This document shows positions 58,838-64,000 of a stretch of 64,000 bases of DNA, piece after piece. The stretch covers positions 868,001 to 932,000 of the forward strand of contig NZ_JBHUGS010000002.1 in assembly GCF_042682045.1 (NCBI RefSeq), read 5' to 3'. Within the stretch, counting starts at the first letter, position 1. Every line of letters starts with the position of its first letter. This stretch comes from Sphingomonas_R arantia (GTDB lineage Bacteria > Pseudomonadota > Alphaproteobacteria > Sphingomonadales > Sphingomonadaceae). The position numbers and the translations under genes were made by a program. The notes beneath the pieces were generated by a model, which was not told where the DNA came from, ran no database searches, and saw only the letters and a program-made list of their open reading frames with translations.

Positions 58838-59398
58838 TCAGGCGTGCCCCGCCTCGCTCGCCAGCATCCTCGTATCGACGCCCGCCGCACGGAACAGCCC
58901 GTCCCACCGCCCCTCGGTCGGCGTGTCGAACAGCAGCGCGTCGGTGCCCGGCGTCGCGAACCAGCCGTGGCGCGTCATCTCCATGTCCAGCTGCCCACCG
59001 GTCCAGCCGGCATAGCCCAGTGCCACGACGAACTGCCGCGGCCCGCGCCCCGCCGCGATCGCGCGCAGGACGTCCAGCGTGCCGGTCAACGCCCAGCGTT
59101 TCCCGACATGCAGCGTATCCTGCCCGCCCCAGTCCTGCCCGTGCAGCACGAACCCGCGCTGCGGCTCCACCGGCCCGCCGACATGGACCGGCACGTCGGG
59201 CGCCACGCCCACGTCGATCTCCACCTGCGCCAGCAGGCCGTGCAGCCGGATCTCCGGAATCGTCCGCCCCACGCCGATGCCCAGCGCGCCGTCCGGGTCG
59301 TGCGAACACATCGCGACCACCGCGCGCTCGAACCGCGGATCGCCGATACCCGGCATCGCGAGCAGCATCTGGCCGGAAAGAAAACGCGGATGATCCAT
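58838..59398 (-). CDS. YqgE/AlgH family protein (UPF0301)
   Basis: Product of 186 aa with the family opening FLSGQMLLAMPGIGDPRFERAVVAMCSHDPDGALGIGVGR (in parts), QRGFVLHG, and LGYAGWTGGQLDMEM near the C-terminus. The role is unclear; AlgH was named for an alginate regulator in Pseudomonas. It is on the same strand as ahcY, upstream of the operator palindrome. It is divergent from the GT2 gene, with 137 bases between. Confidence 0.92.
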   Translation of the reverse strand: MDHPRFLSGQMLLAMPGIGDPRFERAVVAMCSHDPDGALGIGVGRTIPEIRLHGLLAQVEIDVGVAPDVPVHVGGPVEPQRGFVLHGQDWGGQDTLHVGKRWALTGTLDVLRAIAAGRGPRQFVVALGYAGWTGGQLDMEMTRHGWFATPGTDALLFDTPTEGRWDGLFRAAGVDTRMLASEAGHA

Positions 59399-59535
59399 GG
59401 CCTTGTCCTATCCCCGTCCGCCCCGGTCGTCACCCCGCCTCGGCTGCGTTCGACTTTCCTCTGCCTCGTCCTAAACAGCAGATTACCGTCAATTACATTG
59501 TTGGGTAACGGGTTAGGGCGTACGGAACCCGGTCT

Positions 59536-60492
59536 ATGCCAACCCCTCCGATCCCTGCCGTTTCCGTGCTGGTGCCCGCCTATCGCTGCGCCGGCTTCAT
59601 CGCGGACGCGCTGCTGTCGTTGCAGGCGCAGACGATGACGGACTGGGAAGCGATCGTGGTGGACGACGGATCGCCCGACGATCTGGCCGGCGCGATGGAG
59701 CCGTTTGCCGGCGACTCGCGGATCCGGCTGATCCGCACCGCCAACGTCGGCGTCTCCGCGGCGCGCAACCGGGCGCTGGCCGATGCCCGCGCGCCGCTGA
59801 TCGCCCTGCTTGACGGGGACGACGCGTACCTGCCGGACTATCTGGCGGTCATGACGCGGGCGATCGCCGCCGATCCGGACATCGGCTTCGTCACCTGCGA
59901 CGCGGTCTATTTCGGCAGTGCAAAGCTCGACGGCTTGTCCTTCTCCAGCGTCTCGCCGCAGGCTCCGCCCGCCACGCTCGATCGCGTGCTGGCGCGGCAG
60001 TTCAACGTCTTCACCGCCTGCATGCTGAAGGCCGTCGCGCTCCGCTCGGTCGGCGGCTGGTCGAACGACCTGCAATCGGCGGAGGATCTCGACCTCTGGA
60101 TCCGCCTGCTCGAAAATGGCTGGGCCTGCGCCGTCGTGCCACAGGCGCTCCACCGCTACCGCCGCCGCCCGGATTCGCTGTCCGCCGCGCGCCTGCCGCT
60201 CCTTCGCGCGGTCGCCGCGGTGTACGACAATGCGGTTCAGCGGCTTGCCGGCCGCCCCGAATGCGACACCGCGCTCACCATGCGCAAATCGATCGAGTCG
60301 GAAATCGCGTTCGAATGCGGCGAGGCGCTCGTCATGGCCGGCCGCGTCCGCGAGGGGATCGACGAACTGCGCCGCGCCGCGCCCCGCACCCAGACCCCGG
60401 CGTGGCGCGCCGCGCTGATCGGCATGCGGATCGCCCCCCGCCTCGCCCCGCGCTTCATGCGCTGGCGCATGGAAACCGCAGCACGCGGCTGA
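59536..60492 (+). CDS. Family 2 glycosyltransferase
   Basis: Product of 318 aa with a GT-A fold: VSVLVPAYRCAGFIADALLSL at the start, VVDDGS, the DxD-type metal site D93-G-D95-D96, and the catalytic-base region SAEDLDLWIRLLENG. It is an inverting enzyme of surface polysaccharide or glycolipid synthesis; the sugar is unknown. No membrane segment is seen. Its neighbour genes give no pathway clue. Short AT-richer stretch 59465-59510 upstream probably holds the promoter. Confidence 0.9.
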   Translation: MPTPPIPAVSVLVPAYRCAGFIADALLSLQAQTMTDWEAIVVDDGSPDDLAGAMEPFAGDSRIRLIRTANVGVSAARNRALADARAPLIALLDGDDAYLPDYLAVMTRAIAADPDIGFVTCDAVYFGSAKLDGLSFSSVSPQAPPATLDRVLARQFNVFTACMLKAVALRSVGGWSNDLQSAEDLDLWIRLLENGWACAVVPQALHRYRRRPDSLSAARLPLLRAVAAVYDNAVQRLAGRPECDTALTMRKSIESEIAFECGEALVMAGRVREGIDELRRAAPRTQTPAWRAALIGMRIAPRLAPRFMRWRMETAARG

Positions 60493-60556
60493 TCGCCAGG
60501 GACCTTCCCGCCGCGCACGCGTTACAGGTCGCAACACGCTCCGAAGGAAGACACGC

Positions 60557-61036
60557 ATGACGATCAGCATCGGCGACACCATCCCCCAGGCCACACTGCA
60601 AAAGGTGACGCTAGACGGCCCCGAGCCCGTCGAGACCGCAACCTGGTTCGCCGGCCGCAAGGTCGCGCTTTTCTCCGTTCCCGGCGCCTTCACGCCGACC
60701 TGCTCCGCCCGCCACCTGCCCAGCTTCGTCGAACAGGCCGACGCCCTGCGCGCCAAGGGCGTCGACGAAATCGCCGCTACCGCGGTCAACGACGCCTTCG
60801 TCCTGGGCGCCTGGGCGCGCGATGGCGAAGCGGACGGCATCACCATGCTGGCCGACGGCAATGCCGACTTCGTCAAGGCGCTCGGCCTCACCATGGACGG
60901 CAGCGGCTTCGGCATGGGCACCCGCGGACAGCGCTTCTCGATGATCGTTGACAACGGCGTCGTCACGCAGCTGAACGTCGAGGAACCCGGCGAATATCGC
61001 GTCAGCTCCGCCGAGCATCTGCTGACGCAGCTCTAG
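60557..61036 (+). CDS. Peroxiredoxin of the Prx5 type, single Cys
   Basis: Product of 159 aa reducing hydroperoxides. The PGAFTPTCSARHLP site has the peroxidatic C49, with Thr46 and the later Arg in GTRGQRFSMIVDNG completing the pocket. No other Cys exists in the protein, so it must be resolved by an external thiol (glutathione/glutaredoxin or thioredoxin). A GAAGGAAG site lies before the ATG. No clear operon partner. Confidence 0.92.
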   Translation: MTISIGDTIPQATLQKVTLDGPEPVETATWFAGRKVALFSVPGAFTPTCSARHLPSFVEQADALRAKGVDEIAATAVNDAFVLGAWARDGEADGITMLADGNADFVKALGLTMDGSGFGMGTRGQRFSMIVDNGVVTQLNVEEPGEYRVSSAEHLLTQL

Positions 61037-61137
61037 GCGTTACGCTCTTCGTCGTCTCGGACCGGGTCCGGGACGACGGAAGTGCCACCAGACGCGACCG
61101 CCATTGCGGTCCCCGCGCCCCCGCCCTAAAAACGGCG

Positions 61138-62586
61138 ATGGCATCCGAACGCAGCTACGCACTGGTCGACGAACTCGACCATATCTACCGCACCTCCGTC
61201 GTGGCGCTCCGCCACGCGCTCGGGCGCTACATCGACCATGGCGAACGCCCGGACGAGGCCGCCCGCGTTGCCGGCGCTTTCGCCTATCCAGAGCTGCGCC
61301 TCCACTACGACGGCGGCACCCCGCGCGACCATGTCATGCGTGCCTATGGCCGGCTGACCCGCCCCGGCCACTATGCCGTCAACATCACCCAACCCGCGCT
61401 CTTCCGCGACTATCTCGCACGCCAGATCGACCTGCTGGTCGACGATTACGGCGCGGTGGTGGAGGTCGGCCGCGGGCGGCAGGAGATCCCCTACCCCTAT
61501 GTCCTCGATGCCGGCCACGACGTCGACCTGTCGAGCGCCGCCGCGACCGAACTCGCGCGCATATTCCCGGCCAACGAACTCGCCCACATCGGCGACGAGA
61601 TCGCGGACGGCCTGTGGGAGGGCGGCCCCGGCGTCCCCCACCCGCTCGCGCTGTTCGATGCGCAGCGCACGGATTTCAGCCTCGCCCGGCTGCGCCACTA
61701 CACCGGTACGCCGACCGCGCATGTCCAGAACTACATCCTGTTCACCAATTATCACCGCTACGTCGATGAATTCGTGCGCTGGGGCTGCGCGCAGGTCACC
61801 GGCGACAGCCCCTATACCGCGCTCAGCTGCGCCGGCGGGCTGGAACTGACCGCCGACAATGCCGACCCCGAACTGGCGATCAACGACAGCGCCTGGCGCA
61901 AGCACCAGATGCCCGCCTACCACCTGATCGCGCCCAACCGCGCGGGCATCACGCTCGTCAACATCGGCGTCGGCCCGTCCAACGCGAAGACCATCACCGA
62001 TCATCTCGCCGTGATGCGGCCCGAGGCTTGGCTGATGATCGGCCATTGCGGCGGCCTGCGCCCCAGCCAGCGGATCGGCGACTATGTCCTGGCGCACGCA
62101 TACCTGCGCGACGATCATGTCATGGACGACGTGCTGCCCCCCGAAATCCCGATCCCACCGATCGCGGAGGTCCAGCAGGCGCTCGTCCGCGGGGCGGAGA
62201 TCGTTTCGGGCGAAAGCCGCGAGGTGCTCAAGGCCCGGCTGCGCACCGGCACCGTGGTGACGACGGACGATCGCAACTGGGAACTGCGCTACACCCGCTC
62301 CGCGCTGCGCTTCAACCAGAGCCGCGCCGTCGCGATCGACATGGAATCGGCAACGCTCGCCGCACAGGGCTACCGCTTCCGCGTTCCCTATGGCACCTTG
62401 CTCTGCGTATCCGACAAACCGATTCACGGGGAAATCAAGTTGCCGGGCCAGGCCAACCGCTTCTACGAACGCGCGATCTCGGAACATCTCCGGATCGGCA
62501 TCGCCGCGATCGGCGAGTTGCGCGCCGCCGGCGACCAGCTCCACAGCCGTAAATTGCGCGCCTTCGACGAACCCCCGTTCCGATGA
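61138..62586 (+). CDS. amn: AMP nucleosidase
   Basis: Cleaves AMP to adenine and ribose 5-phosphate (482 aa; E. coli Amn is 484). The N-terminal AMP-binding region (about 20-180) is followed by a nucleoside-phosphorylase-like core: NIGVGPSNAKTITDHLAVMRPEAWLMIGHCGGLR, the GDYVLAHAYLRDDHVMDD segment and AIDMESATLAAQGYRFRVPYGTLLCVSDKP (in parts). It may control adenylate level. The stop overlaps the next start by four bases. Confidence 0.95.
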   Translation: MASERSYALVDELDHIYRTSVVALRHALGRYIDHGERPDEAARVAGAFAYPELRLHYDGGTPRDHVMRAYGRLTRPGHYAVNITQPALFRDYLARQIDLLVDDYGAVVEVGRGRQEIPYPYVLDAGHDVDLSSAAATELARIFPANELAHIGDEIADGLWEGGPGVPHPLALFDAQRTDFSLARLRHYTGTPTAHVQNYILFTNYHRYVDEFVRWGCAQVTGDSPYTALSCAGGLELTADNADPELAINDSAWRKHQMPAYHLIAPNRAGITLVNIGVGPSNAKTITDHLAVMRPEAWLMIGHCGGLRPSQRIGDYVLAHAYLRDDHVMDDVLPPEIPIPPIAEVQQALVRGAEIVSGESREVLKARLRTGTVVTTDDRNWELRYTRSALRFNQSRAVAIDMESATLAAQGYRFRVPYGTLLCVSDKPIHGEIKLPGQANRFYERAISEHLRIGIAAIGELRAAGDQLHSRKLRAFDEPPFR

Positions 62587-62942
62587 AGCGCCTGGCTCCC
62601 CTCCTCCTCCTCGCGGGCTGCGGCGGCTCGGAGGTCACCGCGACCAGCAACATGGTCGACACCGCCACCCCGGTCGCCGCATCCGACGCCGGCCAGGGGG
62701 CGCGCTTCCTCTGCACTGACGGCCGCACCGTACGCGCGGTGTTCGTCGACCCCGAAACGCTCACCCTCCACATCGGCGACGGCACGACCGAGATGCGCTC
62801 CGCCGTCGCGGCGAGCGGCGCCCGCTATGTCGGCGACAAATGGCAATGGTGGACGCGTGGCCTGCAGCAGGCGACCCTCGCCCCGCTCAAGCCGGGCGAA
62901 ACGGTCGCTTCGGCCAAGGGCGTGGAGTGCCGGGTTCAATAA
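62583..62942 (+). CDS. MliC-like lipoprotein (C-type lysozyme inhibitor domain)
   Basis: Product of 119 aa. Lipobox LLAGC puts the lipid on C13. The rest fits the MliC/PliC barrel: FLCTDGRTVRAVF, then SGARYVGDKWQWWTRGLQQATL and the closing ECRVQ; C44 and C116 likely form the conserved disulfide. The family blocks animal lysozyme. It overlaps amn by four bases (ATGA), an unexpected operon partner. Similarity is moderate. Confidence 0.7.
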   Translation: MKRLAPLLLLAGCGGSEVTATSNMVDTATPVAASDAGQGARFLCTDGRTVRAVFVDPETLTLHIGDGTTEMRSAVAASGARYVGDKWQWWTRGLQQATLAPLKPGETVASAKGVECRVQ

Positions 62943-62983
62943 GGGCTAGCGGAGCGTGTCGGCCACCGCCCGATCCACCCCCT

Positions 62984-63124
62984 CCGTTCGGTTCGAGCTT
63001 GTCGAGAACCCGCCAAACATCCCAACGCGTTTAGTCGAAACCGCATCAACCCCAGCCCCCACCCCGTTTGGTTCGAGCCCGTCGAGAACTCAGCGCTGAG
63101 TTCTCGACGGGCTCGAACCAAACG
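62984..63124. repeat. Family A repeats: half copy (62984-63010) and a perfect 60-bp palindrome (63065-63124)
   Basis: 63065-63094 and 63095-63124 are exact complements with no loop, built on the same GGTTCGAGCC...GTCGAGAAC core as 6644 and 23401. A lone arm at 62984-63010 carries the same motif. The region lies between the convergent MliC-like and Myb-like genes; the rest of the 264-base gap shows nothing. Confidence 0.85.
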
Positions 63125-63206
63125 AGGTTGGGCATCTTAGTCAGCGGACCCGTTCTGGGTTGCGCGGCACGGTGCGATCACCATCCGAGCCAGCCGCCAG
63201 CCCCGC

Positions 63207-63386
63207 CTAACGCAGCTTGGAAATCTTCAACCCGTCGACCTTCGCGCGGTCCTTGATCGACTCCTCGCTCCGGGTCAGCGCCTTAGAGATAGCCTTCATC
63301 GCCATCCCCTTCGCCGCGAACTTGTGGAGCTTCTGAATCTCGTCCTGCGTCCAGGGCTGGCGATGCCGTTCAAAACCTTCGGCCAT
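63207..63386 (-). CDS. Small SANT/Myb-like (HTH) protein
   Basis: Product of 59 aa: HRQPWTQDEIQKLHKFAAKG, then IS KALTRS and a basic tail. The W-x2-E-I-x2-L spacing and the second helix with a small-residue turn resemble Myb/SANT or GcrA-type DNA-binding domains. It is basic and may bind DNA. Its ATG shares a base with the stop of the upstream membrane gene. No named family is assigned with certainty. Confidence 0.6.
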   Translation of the reverse strand: MAEGFERHRQPWTQDEIQKLHKFAAKGMAMKAISKALTRSEESIKDRAKVDGLKISKLR

Positions 63387-63622
63387 CAGGACGGCCGACG
63401 CGCATGCGTGTCCCGTACCATCAGAATCATTCCGGCAACCCCGACGACCAACGCAAGCCCGATCACTGTGCCATGCCAGAAGTCGGCACTTAGCCCGGCC
63501 ATCGCGGGCATGTGGCCTGCAGGTCCACTCGCGAACAAGGGCGCGAGAAGCATGAGCACGTGAAGCCCGAGCTTGCGCGGCACCGGGCGCTTGTCCGTAA
63601 CTTCCTGCGCGCCATCCGTCAT
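63386..63622 (-). CDS. Small two-helix membrane protein (78 aa)
   Basis: Start at 63620-63622 with GGAGG about nine bases upstream (a GTG three codons earlier sits too near it). Two hydrophobic stretches (about 18-35 and 49-69) separated by a Gly/Pro/Met-rich loop, with a basic tail. No family recognised. It lies between the sdhA terminator and the Myb-like gene, coupled to the latter by TGATG. Confidence 0.55.
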   Translation of the reverse strand: MTDGAQEVTDKRPVPRKLGLHVLMLLAPLFASGPAGHMPAMAGLSADFWHGTVIGLALVVGVAGMILMVRDTHARRPS

Positions 63623-63649
63623 GCCGCTCACCCTCCGCTTCGCAATGTG

Positions 63650-63678
63650 AAAAGGCCCGAACCATCCGGTCCGGGCCT
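63650..63678 (-). terminator. Intrinsic terminator of sdhA
   Basis: Stem 63653-63663 with 63668-63678 (one mismatch; core AGGCCCG/CGGGCCT) and an ATCC loop, followed on the - strand by TTTT. It lies nine bases after the sdhA stop. Confidence 0.75.
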
Positions 63679-63687
63679 CTCGTCAAA

Positions 63688-64000
63688 TCAGTAAACCCGT
63701 GCCTTGGGCTTGATATATTCGATATCGTCGGTGAGCGTGTAGTCATGCACCGGGCGATAATCGAGTGTGACCCGACCCTTGTCGAACCAGCTGATCGTGT
63801 GCTTCATCCACTCGTCGTCATGCCGCTCGGGATAATCCTCGTGCATGTGCGCACCACGGCTTTCGTGGCGGTTCGCGGCGCTGTGCACCGTCACCACCGC
63901 CTGCGGCAGCATGTTGTCGAGTTCCAGCGTCTCAATCAGATCCGTGTTCCAGATCAGCGAGCGATCGACCACGCCGACATCGTTCAGCCGCGCCTGAACG
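63688..64000 (-). CDS. sdhA: Succinate dehydrogenase flavoprotein subunit, C-terminal end (runs off the window)
   Basis: About 103 C-terminal residues of SdhA, the FAD subunit of complex II. Marks: LELDNMLPQAVVTVHSAANRHESRGAHMHEDYPERHDDEWMKHT (in parts; the RxESRGAHxREDxPxRDD motif of SdhA/FrdA with His for Arg) and the closing KPKARVY. The frame continues past base 64000, so the N-terminal portion with FAD site and active Arg/His is outside. If the usual order holds, sdhB follows or precedes outside the window. Confidence 0.95.
   Translation of the reverse strand, partial: VQARLNDVGVVDRSLIWNTDLIETLELDNMLPQAVVTVHSAANRHESRGAHMHEDYPERHDDEWMKHTISWFDKGRVTLDYRPVHDYTLTDDIEYIKPKARVY

Overview
The window is GC-rich (biased to C/G third positions) and almost entirely coding. 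It looks like the chromosome of a sphingomonad alphaproteobacterium (Sphingomonas or a close relative). Reasons: the alphaproteobacterial block ahcY / divL-like kinase / tsaE / amgK / murU / addB / addA / trxA; a carotenoid ketolase-hydroxylase pair (crtW-crtZ); tandem Flp pilins; the Anbu proteasome-like operon; and several families of short GC-rich palindromes between genes of the kind common in sphingomonads. The genus is an inference; no rRNA lies in the window.

Layout: 1-4.2 kb holds the end of a glycosyltransferase, then yajC-secD-secF plus an Mth938-like gene (- strand). 4.3-7.7 kb holds tRNA-Pro(GGG), hslV-hslU, mutT and two Flp pilin genes. 7.8-13.1 kb is a - strand run: a 45-aa membrane peptide, a 629-aa unknown, xerD, accA and an M48 protease. 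13.2-17.1 kb holds aroK-aroB-DUF2256 and serB head-to-head with miaA. 17.1-23.3 kb is branched-chain amino acid synthesis (ilvB, ilvN, ilvC, leuA) with a yceI gene and a candidate leucine leader peptide before leuA. 23.6-28.9 kb holds crtZ, crtW and an EAL-domain gene (-), then moaA-nadK (+). A tRNA-Asn at 29.0 kb borders a decayed integrative element (about 29.04-30.86 kb) with an integrase fragment. 30.9-38.3 kb holds a DUF305 lipoprotein and secA (-), facing the four-gene Anbu operon (ATP-grasp, alpha-E, transglutaminase-like, Anbu). 38.4-45.7 kb holds an S9 peptidase, a Fur/Zur-type regulator, ctaA, rplM-rpsI, argJ and an inositol-monophosphatase-family gene. 45.7-58.8 kb is the trxA-addAB-murU-amgK-tsaE-divL-ahcY block (-). 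58.8-64 kb holds yqgE, a GT2 glycosyltransferase, a one-Cys peroxiredoxin, AMP nucleosidase, an MliC-like lipoprotein, two small genes and the C-terminal end of sdhA at the window edge.

Functional themes are protein export (SecA, SecDF-YajC), protein quality control (HslVU, M48 protease, Anbu, S9 peptidase), branched-chain and aromatic amino acid synthesis, recombinational repair (AddAB, XerD), peptidoglycan recycling (AmgK-MurU) and cell-cycle signalling (DivL-like). No single wholly new system is obvious. The strongest leads are the Anbu operon with its three unassigned partners, the DivL-like kinase whose phosphoacceptor histidine is a tyrosine, the putative leucine leader peptide with competing hairpins before leuA, a perfect 20-bp operator before ahcY, and the integrase-bearing scar at tRNA-Asn.
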